Below the pieces are notes generated by a model. That model searched no databases, had not been told where the DNA came from, and worked only from the letters and a program-made list of their open reading frames with translations. A DNA stretch of 64,000 nt from Pseudomonas sp. RGM2987 (GTDB taxonomy: Bacteria; Pseudomonadota; Gammaproteobacteria; Pseudomonadales; Pseudomonadaceae): positions 1 through 64,000 of the forward strand of contig NZ_JALJDX010000219.1 in NCBI RefSeq assembly GCF_022952855.1. The letters run 5' to 3'. Both the position numbers and the translations under genes were made by a program. Below, piece after piece: positions 35,459 to 43,920 of the stretch (position 1 is the stretch's first letter; every line of letters starts with the position of its first letter).

Positions 35459-35854
35459 GTGGACACCACCACCGAAATTTCCGAACCGTTTAGCGCCGCT
35501 GTCCGACGCGGCGACGTCCAGAGCGCCGACTGTCCTTCTCGGGAGGTGCTCAAGCACATGACCAGCCGCTGGGGCGTGCTGGTGCTGGTCATGCTGCTGG
35601 GCGGGATGCACCGCTTCAGCGAGCTGCGCCGCAAGATCGGCGGGGTCAGTGAGAAGATGCTGTCGCAGACGTTGCAGGAGCTGGAAGCGGATGGCTTGGT
35701 CAACCGCAAATCGCTGCCGGTGGTGCCACCGCATGTGGAGTACCGCTTGACGCCGTTGGGGCGGGAGGCGGCGGAGCATCTTGAGGTGATGGTGAATTGG
35801 ATTGAGGAGAAGATTCCGCAGATTATGGCGGTGCGGCGGGGTAGGTTGGGGTGA
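35459..35854 (+). CDS. HxlR-family transcriptional regulator
   Basis: 131 residues from a GTG at 35459. The HxlR core (CPSREVLKHMTSRWGVLVLVMLLGG, then RFSELRRKIGGVSEKMLSQTLQELEADGLV) is complete, with a cysteine at the start of the domain (C24), the usual redox-sensing position in QorR/YodB-like members. It is divergent from a quinone reductase gene, so it probably represses that gene and responds to quinones or oxidants. Effector is inferred. Confidence 0.92.
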   Translation: MDTTTEISEPFSAAVRRGDVQSADCPSREVLKHMTSRWGVLVLVMLLGGMHRFSELRRKIGGVSEKMLSQTLQELEADGLVNRKSLPVVPPHVEYRLTPLGREAAEHLEVMVNWIEEKIPQIMAVRRGRLG

Positions 35855-35998
35855 GGTGGAGGGTGATTGGGAGAAAGTGGACGAATTTATGTAATCTGTC
35901 CCTGCGTTCTGTACCGGGTTCGATTTCTCGGCCCACAAACTTGGACGGCGCAGTCCGGCAATCGCTAGAACTGCTACCTATCCGCTGAGATGGATTTC

Positions 35999-36598
35999 AT
36001 GCATTTATACGTCGTACGGCATGGTGAAACGTGGGCTAATGCCGAACAGCGATACCTTGGATCGCTTGATCCACAGCTTACTGCGCTGAGTTGCCAACAA
36101 GCTCAAACGCTTTGCCAGCAATTGCCCCCAAGCCTCGATGTACTTGTCGTTTCGCCGCGCCTTAGAGCAGTACAAACAGCGAATATTTTGAACGAAAGCC
36201 TGAAGCTATCGCCTGAAATAATTGACTGTTTCAGAGAGAGGGATGTCGGTGTTTTCGAGGGGTTGACCCAGGCAGATGCCAAGGAGCGCTATCCGCAACT
36301 GTGGTCGCAGAACATCACTCGACTTTGGGATGCTGGGCCAACCGATGGTGAGTCGATCTCTGACGTTGTGAAACGAGTGCGAGACGGTTTGGCTGAGCTG
36401 GAATCGAAGTACCGTTCCAAAACTGTTTTGCTTGTAGCGCACGGCTTCGTTGCGAAAGTAGTAAGAGCACTGGCCAAAGGGGACTTTTCAGACTTCTACG
36501 AATGGCAGCTCTCAAACGGTAGCATGTTGTTTTTGCAAAGCTTCGAGATGCCCGCACGAGATCTTGAAACTTTGAGACTCTCTCTACCTATAGCGTGA
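35999..36598 (+). CDS. Histidine phosphatase (phosphoglycerate mutase family) protein
   Basis: 199 residues from the ATG at 35999; an ATG three codons earlier (35990) is also possible. The RHGETWANAEQRYLG motif holds the phospho-accepting histidine, and LVVSPRLRAVQTA, the acidic ERDVGVFEG and LVAHGFVAKVVRAL (second histidine) complete the active site. It fits the CobC/GpmB-like branch, acting on an unknown phosphomonoester. AT content is higher than the core genes, fitting an accessory origin. Confidence 0.88.
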   Translation: MHLYVVRHGETWANAEQRYLGSLDPQLTALSCQQAQTLCQQLPPSLDVLVVSPRLRAVQTANILNESLKLSPEIIDCFRERDVGVFEGLTQADAKERYPQLWSQNITRLWDAGPTDGESISDVVKRVRDGLAELESKYRSKTVLLVAHGFVAKVVRALAKGDFSDFYEWQLSNGSMLFLQSFEMPARDLETLRLSLPIA

Positions 36599-36600
36599 TT

Positions 36601-37089
36601 TTACTGATCGTTGCAGTCCGCCGATCCGCCTGCCCCGCAGACCAAAAAATCAGTCAGATCCTCAGCAGCTTTTTCCGCCAATAAGCCGACAACGACTGTA
36701 ATGCCTGCATCTCGCAGCATTCTTATTCCCGCTCCCGAATTTCTCGGATCGGGATCAAGTAGCGCTACAAAAACTCTCTCAACACCGCTATTTATCAGTG
36801 CCAAAGCGCATGACGGAGTTCGGCCATGAAAAGAGCACGGCTCAAGCGTGACAAAAGCAGTCACCCCGGAGCAGTCATTTTTTAATTGGCTTAGCGCCAT
36901 CGCTTCCGCGTGATGGAGCCCAGGCGCCTGGGTATAACCCTGGCTGATCACCACGTTGTCCTTAACCAGCACGCAACCTACTGGCGGGTTTGGAAGGCAC
37001 TCAGGTAAGGCTAAGCGCCCTTGGGCAAGAGCAAGCTGCATAAAGTCGGTATTGGAGGGTGGTTTAGCCATATTCGCTGTAGCACTCAT
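36601..37089 (-). CDS. RibD-like deaminase, single domain
   Basis: 162 residues from the ATG at 37089 (other in-frame ATGs lie at 37110 and 37095, and at 37071). The cytidine-deaminase fold zinc motifs are HHAEA (HAE) and LEPCSFHGRTPSC (PCxxxGRTPxC), closest to the RibD deaminase half. The reductase half of RibD is absent, and no other riboflavin gene is near. It may deaminate a pyrimidine or pterin-like metabolite. The stop is 2 bp from the convergent phosphatase gene's stop. Confidence 0.82.
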   Translation of the reverse strand: MSATANMAKPPSNTDFMQLALAQGRLALPECLPNPPVGCVLVKDNVVISQGYTQAPGLHHAEAMALSQLKNDCSGVTAFVTLEPCSFHGRTPSCALALINSGVERVFVALLDPDPRNSGAGIRMLRDAGITVVVGLLAEKAAEDLTDFLVCGAGGSADCNDQ

Positions 37090-37119
37090 GTTCATACGCT
37101 CATGCGTCAAGCATGCTGC

Positions 37120-37224
37120 TTATCCGCAGGCCAAATGCCTGTCGATCAACCTCGCAACCTCATCAGCATGAGTAAAGCCCAGGCTGTGATCGGCGCCAGG
37201 AAGAACATGCAACTGCGCATGGGG
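37120..37224 (-). pseudogene. C-terminal remnant of an alpha/beta hydrolase
   Basis: Read on the minus strand, the last ~34 codons encode HAQLHVLPGADHSLGFTHAD followed by EVARLIDRHL and a stop. They match the C-terminus of the intact hydrolase at 43921-44535 almost residue for residue, including the catalytic histidine (GADHS). Homology stops near 37225. The rest of the gene is missing, so this is a truncated duplicate. Confidence 0.85.
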
Positions 37225-37392
37225 TGGCCGTCAAGCAAAAGGGTTGCGGTTGAACGCAGGTAGGTGAACCGCGCCCTCATCTTTGCTCAGGGAACTTATC
37301 CATAGAATGATGTCAAGATGATAGCTTTTGTGCCGCTAATTAACTTGGATCAATAAACGCCAGGGCCATCCTAGCAATCAACGGAGAGGAAG

Positions 37393-37818
37393 ATGAAGGT
37401 CATCATTGCAGTGTTAATGATGTTAAGTGGATACGCTTATGCTGGTTGCGGCAGCATCAGCGACAGCGATCAACGCAATTATTGCTATGCCAAGACGAAG
37501 GGGGAAAGCTGTGGCTCTATCAGCGACAGTGACCTGCGTAATACCTGCTATGCGGAAACCAAGGGCGAGAGCTGCGGTAGCATCAGCGACAGCGACCAAC
37601 GCCAATATTGCTATGCCAAGACGAAGGGGGAAAGCTGTGGCTCTATCAGCGACAGTGACCTGCGTAATACTTGCTATGCGGAAACCAAGGGCGAGAGCTG
37701 CGGTAGCATCAGCGACAGCGACCAACGTCAATATTGCTATGCCAAGACGAAGGGGGAAAGTTGTGGCTCCATCAGCAATAGCGACTTGCGCAACGAGTGT
37801 GATGCCATGAAACGCTGA
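37393..37818 (+). CDS. Secreted Cys-rich 21-residue-repeat protein, copy 1
   Basis: 141 residues with GGAGAGGAAG before the ATG. A signal peptide (MKVIIAVLMMLSGYAYA) is followed by six tandem 21-residue units, C-G-S-I-S-D-S-D-x-R-x-x-C-Y-A-x-T-K-G-E-S, alternating a QR-type and an LR-type unit; the last one is short. Each unit has two cysteines, 12 apart, so disulphides in the periplasm are likely. At DNA level the QR+LR pair is a nearly perfect 126-bp direct repeat (37447-37815). I do not recognise a named family. A diverged paralogue of equal length lies at 44615-45040. Confidence 0.85.
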   Translation: MKVIIAVLMMLSGYAYAGCGSISDSDQRNYCYAKTKGESCGSISDSDLRNTCYAETKGESCGSISDSDQRQYCYAKTKGESCGSISDSDLRNTCYAETKGESCGSISDSDQRQYCYAKTKGESCGSISNSDLRNECDAMKR

Positions 37819-38075
37819 TTGACGAGCTCGCCGAACGCACTGGAGTGAGCGGTAAAAGAGCGTCTTCGCGTGATCGTATCGACAGGCAGCCCTATTACCG
37901 CTCGTTGCGACTGATCGCCTTGTGTCGATTGTGGAAAAAACGGGAACAGCGGAGAGGCCGTAAGACCACATCGGAACGAGAGCCGTTGATGGTGACGGGC
38001 CTTTCACGGCTACGAGCTGACACTTGCTCAAGGCACGAGTGATACCCTGCTTCGATCACTCTTCAAGGCCGTCAT
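37819..38075. other. Intergenic stretch without a supported gene
   Basis: A 65-codon open frame on the plus strand (from 37845) is Arg/Ser-rich with no recognisable motif and no ribosome binding site; I do not consider it a gene. The stretch contains CTATTACCGCTC and related fragments also seen near 43912. Confidence 0.4.
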
Positions 38076-38582
38076 ATGAACATACCGCCTCGCTTCATCA
38101 TTTATGAATCAACGCACTGGGTTGTGAACCACCGCATGGACAGTGCGTTGCCTGGCTATCTGATGCTCAGTGCAAGGGAGATGACAAACTCGTTGGCCGC
38201 GCTTCCGGCGCAAGCGCTGGTAGAGTTAGGAACGCTTCAGGCAAGAATCCAGCAGGCCATCGAAACGCACCTGCATCCACAACGCCTGTACATCAGCCGT
38301 TTTGGTCATGATGCGGGATACTCCATCCATTTCCACTTCATCCCGATTTACCCTTGGATCGAGACTCTGTTCTGGCAAGACGACAGGTACAGGTCGCTCC
38401 AGGCGTTTGGCTCGCTCGATACCGTGCGTAAAACTGACGGTGCGGAGCTGACCCTGTTTGTATGGCGAGAGTTTTGCGAGCGTCCTGATCCTCCGGTGGT
38501 ACAAGGCCCCTCCATCGACCAAACCATCAACGTACTGCGCAGGGAGTTGCGTGATCAAAGTCTTGCTGAGCAACGACAATAA
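38076..38582 (+). CDS. HIT-domain protein
   Basis: 168 residues after AAGG. An N-terminal GYLMLSAREMTNSLAALP and YISRFGHDAGYSIHFHFIPIYPW give the HIT nucleotide-binding pattern, with the histidine triad reduced to HFHFIP (two of the three usual His visible). It is probably a nucleotidyl hydrolase or transferase acting on dinucleoside polyphosphates or related compounds. Such a triad change could alter or abolish activity. It lies downstream of the repeat-protein gene but is probably separate. Confidence 0.75.
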   Translation: MNIPPRFIIYESTHWVVNHRMDSALPGYLMLSAREMTNSLAALPAQALVELGTLQARIQQAIETHLHPQRLYISRFGHDAGYSIHFHFIPIYPWIETLFWQDDRYRSLQAFGSLDTVRKTDGAELTLFVWREFCERPDPPVVQGPSIDQTINVLRRELRDQSLAEQRQ

Positions 38583-38609
38583 GGTGCGACTGCTATGGGT
38601 CGGTAGCGC

Positions 38610-38668
38610 TCACCCCCTGGTATAGATCAGCAAGGCGATGAAACCCGCGAAAGGAGCGAAAGTGATAG
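38610..38668 (-). pseudogene. C-terminal remnant of a small membrane protein gene
   Basis: On the minus strand the codons before a TGA stop read ITFAPFAGFIALLIYTRG, matching the tail VMFSPFICLIALLFYASG of the 64-residue membrane protein at 39430-39624. The upstream part differs, so this is a truncated, diverged copy. Confidence 0.6.
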
Positions 38669-38737
38669 GCCGCTCACGGTCAAAAGCGGACAAGAATTGT
38701 CGCAGCGCTAATCCGAAGTCTCACCCTCAGTTGAGAA

Positions 38738-39280
38738 CTACCGTGATAGTTGCGCGACGTTCTGTGTGACTTCCGCAACCATTTTTTCAGTACTGTCTGT
38801 CCCATCAATTTGCAAGACCGGTGCCGTTTGCCTTGACAGCCACTGCTCGTGCCACGCCCGATTACGCCCTGAAAAATCCGGATTGTCGTACTGCGAAGCC
38901 CATTCCCTGAACGCCACATGTATTTCATACATGTCACCTCCGACGGCTATACGATCACCAAAGCGTGCATTTTCACGCGCGGCCAGCCGTTCGAGGCGAA
39001 CGGGTGTTGGCGTCACAACGAACACGATCAGATCGACTTGAGCCAGTAGTGCATCGCCCCAGACCATACAGGAACCGGTCAGCACCCAATCGTCATCACC
39101 AGACTTTTGCTGGATCATCGACACGCGCTTACTGGGTGGGCGTTTGGTCGTAAAAGGAGGGTTCGTGGGCATCCAGAAATAATCATCGACATCGACATGT
39201 CGTACATCGAGCTGCGCTGCGAGATGTTGACCCAAGGTGGTCACACCCGCACACGAGGCTCCGGTAATGTAAATCCGCAA
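38738..39280 (-). CDS. P-loop kinase-like protein (adenylate kinase/FlaR type)
   Basis: 180 residues from a TTG at 39280, chosen because GGAGG sits 6 nt upstream; another TTG is at 39301 and no in-frame ATG fits. The N-terminus MRIYITGASCAGVTTLGQHLA contains a Walker A motif (GASCAGVTT), with DVDDYFWMPTNPPF as in small ATPases of the AAA_17/FlaR-like class. DWVLTGSCMVWGD and a LVVTP-like strand complete the fold. The phosphate acceptor is unknown. Confidence 0.82.
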   Translation of the reverse strand: MRIYITGASCAGVTTLGQHLAAQLDVRHVDVDDYFWMPTNPPFTTKRPPSKRVSMIQQKSGDDDWVLTGSCMVWGDALLAQVDLIVFVVTPTPVRLERLAARENARFGDRIAVGGDMYEIHVAFREWASQYDNPDFSGRNRAWHEQWLSRQTAPVLQIDGTDSTEKMVAEVTQNVAQLSR

Positions 39281-39429
39281 TTTTTTCCTCCATGAATACA
39301 AGTCGGTTCGAGGCCGGTAAGGTAGCTCAAACTCGTCTGAGCCTTACTTGTTTTTCCGGGCTTTAAATGACCGCTTCTGGTCGGTAGCGGTCCGTTGAGA
39401 TTCAGCGCCCCTCTATAGCAGTCATCCCC

Positions 39430-39624
39430 TCAGCCACTGGCATAGAACAGCAAGGCGATTAAACATATGAAAGGTGAGAACATCACCAAGCCACCGACAA
39501 GGACTGCCCAACCCCAAGCAAAACCGCTCTCTCCCTTGAAACGGCCGCCGCTCAGCAGGCGAAGCACGAAAACGCCAATCCGGTGGGCCAACAGATTGAG
39601 CAAAACATCAGCGATGAGATCCAT
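39430..39624 (-). CDS. Small membrane protein, 64 residues
   Basis: Two hydrophobic segments (IADVLLNLLAHRIGVFVLRLL and WAVLVGGLVMFSPFICLIALLFY) separated by a short Gly/Arg-rich linker. No domain recognised; similar small proteins are common in pseudomonads. A C-terminal remnant of a relative lies 0.8 kb away (38610). Confidence 0.65.
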   Translation of the reverse strand: MDLIADVLLNLLAHRIGVFVLRLLSGGRFKGESGFAWGWAVLVGGLVMFSPFICLIALLFYASG

Positions 39625-39683
39625 TTTGACCCTGACGTCTTCTTGGATGTTTTAGCTCTAATGTTCGTATGCTCGTTGCCATA

Positions 39684-40043
39684 TTAGATCCCTCCTATTC
39701 CGATAAACCAAGGAAATACAGCCCCACCTTTATGCCCCTCATATTCCGATTTCCTTTCAAGCTGCCTTCGACAGTAAAACAAGCTGATGATGGCTGGGAT
39801 AATTAATAAGTTGGCCAACCATTGAAACGCATCTGTTGATCCTAGGGTGATCCCCGCAAGCAGATTAATTAGAACCATGCCAATTATTAAAAGATCGTAC
39901 TTAATATGTCGGCGCTTGATTGAAGCAAAGCTCTCCCAATCATAGATCAACCAATCATGGGAAAATTCGTCGCATCTGGGACACTTATGGGTCGGCGGAA
40001 GGCTGTCGACGATATAACCACAGCCAGGGCATCGAAATTTCAT
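39684..40043 (-). CDS. Zinc-ribbon membrane protein, copy 1
   Basis: 119 residues. Residues 1-30 form a zinc ribbon, CPGCGY and CPRCDEF, followed by HDWLIYDWESFASIKRRHIKYD and two membrane helices (LLIIGMVLINLLAGITLG; WLANLLIIPAIISLFYC). Function unknown. The protein at 45918-46277 is nearly identical, and about 100 bp of upstream sequence is also shared, so a whole gene with its promoter was copied within the island. AT-rich relative to core genes. Confidence 0.75.
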   Translation of the reverse strand: MKFRCPGCGYIVDSLPPTHKCPRCDEFSHDWLIYDWESFASIKRRHIKYDLLIIGMVLINLLAGITLGSTDAFQWLANLLIIPAIISLFYCRRQLERKSEYEGHKGGAVFPWFIGIGGI

Positions 40044-40181
40044 GGCGCTATTCCTACCACTCTCTCATTAGATGCCATGTCATGTCGCGTTTCTTGTCGC
40101 GACAACCGATCAACCTATCGGGGGGAAACGCGGCTGGGCGACGATGAGCTCGACTACAGAAAAAGGTTAGCAGGACCCACG

Positions 40182-41897
40182 TCACCAAGGCGCCAGCTCC
40201 AGTTTCTCCGGCACCGCACGTATGGCGCCGTCCCCATGGCTTCGTGCAATCGGATTTCCATCTTCGTCGAAGGCTTGCACGGCCAGTTCCGCTGTCGCCG
40301 GGCTCACTTCGATCCGGCAAAAATTGTCATCCTGTGTAAAGCCCCACGCCTTGTAGTGCAGGGTGCCCAGAGTAGCGCTGATCTCGAAGCCATCCTCGGT
40401 ATTCACCGCCCGTGAATCGTGGACGTAGCTCGATGGGGCGCCATCCGCAAAGGAAAACGGCCAGTAAAACGCAGAGGAAACGATGGAGTAGGCTTTGAGC
40501 TGCGCGGCGGGCGCAGAGAATTCCAGTTGCGCCACGCTGGAACAATGGATGTCGCCCGAGAGGAAGATCACGTTCTGCACTTGCTCTTCCACGATCGTTT
40601 TCAGAACCCGTCGGCGTGTAGTGGGAAAACACGGCCATGAGTCATCCTTCTCCTTGTGCTGATCGCTGAGCAAGGTGTCCACGCCGTTTGGCAGGAAGAC
40701 GCTGGAAGATACAACGAACTTCGGCACGTTTCCGCGTGTTTGCTGCATATGTGTCAGCCACGCGCAGACTCGATCCAGCTGGCTCGGCTCGTTAGGATCC
40801 AGGGCTGGCCGGCCCATCAGGTGATTGTCAGCCAGCCCCGGCAGGTCGGAGTGAAAACGTTGGGTACGCGTGTCGAGGACAAAGAACGGGTAGCCAGCGC
40901 AAACAAAGTCGTAGTACAGGTTTAACGTGGCCATGCGCTTGAGAGAACTTGCCGCCCCGTAGGCAGGATCATGTACGTAGCTGTCGGTAAAACGCGGTCC
41001 GTGACTCCACTGGTAGCTCATGTAGGCGCCAATGGCCAGGTTGAAGAGCATCCTTTTGGCGCTGCTCTGGTGCAGGCGATCCTGCGACCAGTTGTCCTCG
41101 ATTTCGTGGTCGTCCAGAATCATGTAGGTGGGCACGCGACTCAAAAGCTTGCGCATGTTCCGCGACCCGAATGCACTGTGATAGCGCTCCTGAAATTCCT
41201 CGTAGGTGTCCGCGAGACCGATGGGAACCATGCGGTTAAACATGTCTGCGTAAATCTGGTCTCCGACCATGAGCGCCATGTTTACCGGCCTCGCCTCGTG
41301 CTGCTCGAGCATGGGGCGAAAGATGCGGTCAGCCTCCTTGCGTTTCCATAACAGCCCCGGATAACGGCACGAGCCGAGCAGAAAACTGAGTGAGGCCGCG
41401 GCTTGTCCTGGCGCCGGCTGCGTGCTGAAGGAGGCCTCTGCGAACGCCTCGCCCAAGCCGTTTTCGAGATTCAACTTGTCCGCCCATACAGACGCGGGCG
41501 GGAGCTTGGATGCAATCTCCTCGCTGGACACGTTGCTGTCATTCGGATACGCATCATCCAGATTCAGCGACGCCATGCGGACGGTGTACGTGGTGGCGGG
41601 CTGGAGCTTGTAAGGCTGCAGTTTCTTTTCCTCTGCCGCATCCTTCCATAGGGACTTGTCTACGCCGAGATTCAACGTGCCGGTACGGTCGTATTCGCGG
41701 GGTAGGCGGAAATAGAAAATATCGCCCGGCTTCACCTTGCCGTTTTTTCCGACGACGCCTAGTACACCAATGGAACGGACCTCTTCATCGAGGTCTTTCT
41801 TATCGAGGCAATCCGAGGCAGCCATCCAGAGTCGGCACGAACCATCGCTGGTGTGTCCCACGATGGGGCCAAGTGCGGGCGCGCGAAGAGTGCTCAT
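40182..41897 (-). CDS. Alkaline phosphatase D-like metallophosphoesterase
   Basis: 571 residues, no signal peptide. A beta-sandwich-like N-terminal region is followed by the PhoD-type catalytic domain: LLGSCRYPG, MVGDQIYAD, LDDHEIEDNWSQDRL and FLSGDIHCSS metal-binding segments. PhoD members hydrolyse phosphodiesters and monoesters with iron/calcium. Lack of a Tat or Sec signal suggests a cytoplasmic or differently exported form. No phosphate regulon gene is next to it; no Pho box was seen. Confidence 0.87.
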   Translation of the reverse strand: MSTLRAPALGPIVGHTSDGSCRLWMAASDCLDKKDLDEEVRSIGVLGVVGKNGKVKPGDIFYFRLPREYDRTGTLNLGVDKSLWKDAAEEKKLQPYKLQPATTYTVRMASLNLDDAYPNDSNVSSEEIASKLPPASVWADKLNLENGLGEAFAEASFSTQPAPGQAAASLSFLLGSCRYPGLLWKRKEADRIFRPMLEQHEARPVNMALMVGDQIYADMFNRMVPIGLADTYEEFQERYHSAFGSRNMRKLLSRVPTYMILDDHEIEDNWSQDRLHQSSAKRMLFNLAIGAYMSYQWSHGPRFTDSYVHDPAYGAASSLKRMATLNLYYDFVCAGYPFFVLDTRTQRFHSDLPGLADNHLMGRPALDPNEPSQLDRVCAWLTHMQQTRGNVPKFVVSSSVFLPNGVDTLLSDQHKEKDDSWPCFPTTRRRVLKTIVEEQVQNVIFLSGDIHCSSVAQLEFSAPAAQLKAYSIVSSAFYWPFSFADGAPSSYVHDSRAVNTEDGFEISATLGTLHYKAWGFTQDDNFCRIEVSPATAELAVQAFDEDGNPIARSHGDGAIRAVPEKLELAPW

Positions 41898-41992
41898 TTG
41901 GCAGTCATCCTTATCAGCCAGGCGTGCGCAAAGTGTAGTGGTCTAATTTTTCCGGGTGCCTCGATAAGTGGAAAATGTATCTATCGAAATGA

Positions 41993-42023
41993 AGGAGCGG
42001 ATTTATTTTCTAAATCCGTCCCC
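41993..42023. repeat. Imperfect palindrome GGAGCGGATTTA...TAAATCCGTCCCC
   Basis: A 30-bp AT-centred palindrome with stem GCGGATTTA/TAAATCCGT. Related shorter forms lie near 34045 and 35880-35905. See findings. Confidence 0.5.
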
Positions 42024-42043
42024 AGCTCTACAGATGACGCCGA

Positions 42044-43120
42044 TTACATTTGAGCGGACAACGCTGGGTAATCGATATACCCCTGCTCGCTACCACTGTA
42101 ATAGGTACTTTGATCGGCAGGCGCCAGCGGTGCGCCAACCTTGAACCGCTCCGGCAGATCGGGGTTGCTGATGAAAAGGCTGCCAAAGGTCACCGCATCC
42201 GCCAAGCCGCTCTCCAGAGCCTGTTCCGCTGTTTTCTGGTCGTAGCCGACATTCACCACAAACAGGCCCGTGAAGCGTTTTCTTGCTTCAGGTGCCAACA
42301 GTTTCAGGCCCTCAGGTAATGCCGGCGGCTCCATGAAGTGCAGGATGCCCACTTTCTTTTTTTCCAACGCTTCGACGACAAACATGTAGGTTTGCTCAAG
42401 CGTGGAATCGCCCATGTCGTTGTAAGGAATACGCGGTGAGAGCCTTACAGAGACTCGCTCTGGCCCGAATACTTTGATAGCAGCGTCCGTGGCTTCCAAC
42501 AGGAAACGGGCGCGCTTTTCAATGGTGCCGCCATAAGCGTCGGTTCGTTTGTTGGATCCGTCTTCCAGGAACTGAGCCGGTAAGTAACCGTTAGCACCGT
42601 GGACTTCGACGCCGTCAAACCCCGCCGCTTTGGCGGCGCGGGCGGCGGTTTCGTAATCTGCCAGGGTGGCTTGGATTTCGTCGAGGGTCAGTGCCCGTGG
42701 CACAACGGACGGCTTGATCCCCTCGTCAGTGAAGGCTTGGCTGTTGAACGGGACGGCCGATGGCGCGACAGGTAATTCGCCATTGTGGAAGTCGGGGTGG
42801 GAGGCGCGGCCGGTGTGCCACAGCTGGGCGAAGATCAAACCACCCGCTTCATGGACGGCTTGGGTGACCTTCTTCCATCCAGCAACTTGCTCCGATGTAT
42901 GGATACCGGGCGTGTTAGTCCAGCCAATGGCTTGGGCGCTGATCTGGGTTCCTTCCGAGAAGATCAGGCCAGCGGATGCTCGCTGTGCGTAATAAGTTGC
43001 GGTGAGTTCATCGGCGATTCGGTCTTTCGAGCGCCCTCGGGTCATAGGCGCCATGAACACACGGTTTTTGAAGGCCAGTTGGGCATTGCCGACGGGCGTT
43101 AATAGTTTTGAATGGCTCAT
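42044..43120 (-). CDS. Old yellow enzyme-type alkene reductase (NemA/XenB class)
   Basis: 358 residues. TIM-barrel flavoenzyme of the OYE family: MAPMTRGRS, LWHTGRASHP, FDGVEVHGANGYLPAQFLEDGSN with catalytic and FMN-binding residues, and the C-terminal GSLFISNPDLPER. It reduces activated C=C bonds, nitro groups or nitrate esters with NAD(P)H. An HxlR regulator gene of the same strand starts 0.7 kb upstream. The N-ethylmaleimide or xenobiotic reductase role is inferred from the family. Confidence 0.93.
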   Translation of the reverse strand: MSHSKLLTPVGNAQLAFKNRVFMAPMTRGRSKDRIADELTATYYAQRASAGLIFSEGTQISAQAIGWTNTPGIHTSEQVAGWKKVTQAVHEAGGLIFAQLWHTGRASHPDFHNGELPVAPSAVPFNSQAFTDEGIKPSVVPRALTLDEIQATLADYETAARAAKAAGFDGVEVHGANGYLPAQFLEDGSNKRTDAYGGTIEKRARFLLEATDAAIKVFGPERVSVRLSPRIPYNDMGDSTLEQTYMFVVEALEKKKVGILHFMEPPALPEGLKLLAPEARKRFTGLFVVNVGYDQKTAEQALESGLADAVTFGSLFISNPDLPERFKVGAPLAPADQSTYYSGSEQGYIDYPALSAQM

Positions 43121-43416
43121 GAGATTCTCTTTGGCTAACGATGATCTTCAATCGAATGTCCACCCAGCAGCATCCGCGACGCACATGGCGACCCGTTACG
43201 CGAATCCGTAAGTAGTTAACTGGAATGTTGATGGGCGCACCGAGGTGCTGACGCGATCACGGTATACCGAATAAATCTAGCGTCAATCAGGCACCTTGAG
43301 TCGCGTTGGTAGGTCTGAGGAAACCTGGTTTCCAGACGGATATCACACAAATGACAGGTGCAATGCCTGTCGTTCAGCGGATCAAAATATGGCTGGGTTA
43401 CTTGCGTCCGATCCGA
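43121..43416. other. Regulatory region upstream of the OYE gene
   Basis: 296 bp without a gene. It contains a short palindromic tract GGTATACC (near 43260) and carries the promoter of the reductase gene, but no -10/-35 pair stood out. Confidence 0.4.
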
Positions 43417-43824
43417 TCAACCAGGCTGGGAAAACGACGCGATTGCAAGCTCTGAAAGGTCTTTGGCCTGATCGAATATTTCCCTGGCGGTTTCAACTTC
43501 GGACAGTTTTACAAGTGTCCATTCATGAAGTTGACTCAGGGGCTGTTGCAACGTGCGGCCAAGCGCTGTGATCTGGTATTGCACCGCCACTGGCGAGAGC
43601 GATATCACCTGGCGCGACACCAGGCCATTGCGCTCGAGGCGGCGTAAGCACTGTGTCAAAGCCTTCTGGGTAACGCCCTCCAGCCTGCGCCTGATTGCAT
43701 TGAAACGCTGCGGGCCATCGTCCAGGACGACTAAAACCATCATCGACCACTTGTCAGAGATCTGCTCGAAGAGCGCGCGGCTGGGGCATGCCGATGAAAA
43801 GCATTGGGGTTCGATTTCGAGCAT
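43417..43824 (-). CDS. HxlR-family transcriptional regulator
   Basis: 135 residues. Full HxlR core: CPSRALFEQISDKWSMMVLVVLDD, RFNAIRRRLEGVTQKALTQCLRRLERNGLV. A cysteine (C13) stands at the sensing position and a second (C9) is nearby. It lies upstream of, and on the same strand as, the OYE reductase gene, so it probably controls that gene in response to electrophiles. Direct evidence of an operator was not found. Confidence 0.9.
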   Translation of the reverse strand: MLEIEPQCFSSACPSRALFEQISDKWSMMVLVVLDDGPQRFNAIRRRLEGVTQKALTQCLRRLERNGLVSRQVISLSPVAVQYQITALGRTLQQPLSQLHEWTLVKLSEVETAREIFDQAKDLSELAIASFSQPG

Positions 43825-43920
43825 TGCGGTTTCCTCTGAAGTACCAAGCGACCGTAGGTTTTTAATTCGCCGCTAGTATCCGGAATATATCGCGAGGAAC
43901 CGGGACAGTTCTATTACCGC

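Noticed and set aside
37423..38031. Long antisense frame over repeat-protein copy 1 (and the like at 44636-45136)
   Set aside because: The repeated DNA keeps several frames open; the sense frame has the signal peptide, ribosome binding site and cysteine pattern.
37845..38042. 65-codon plus-strand frame after repeat-protein copy 1
   Set aside because: No ribosome binding site, Arg-rich, no motif.
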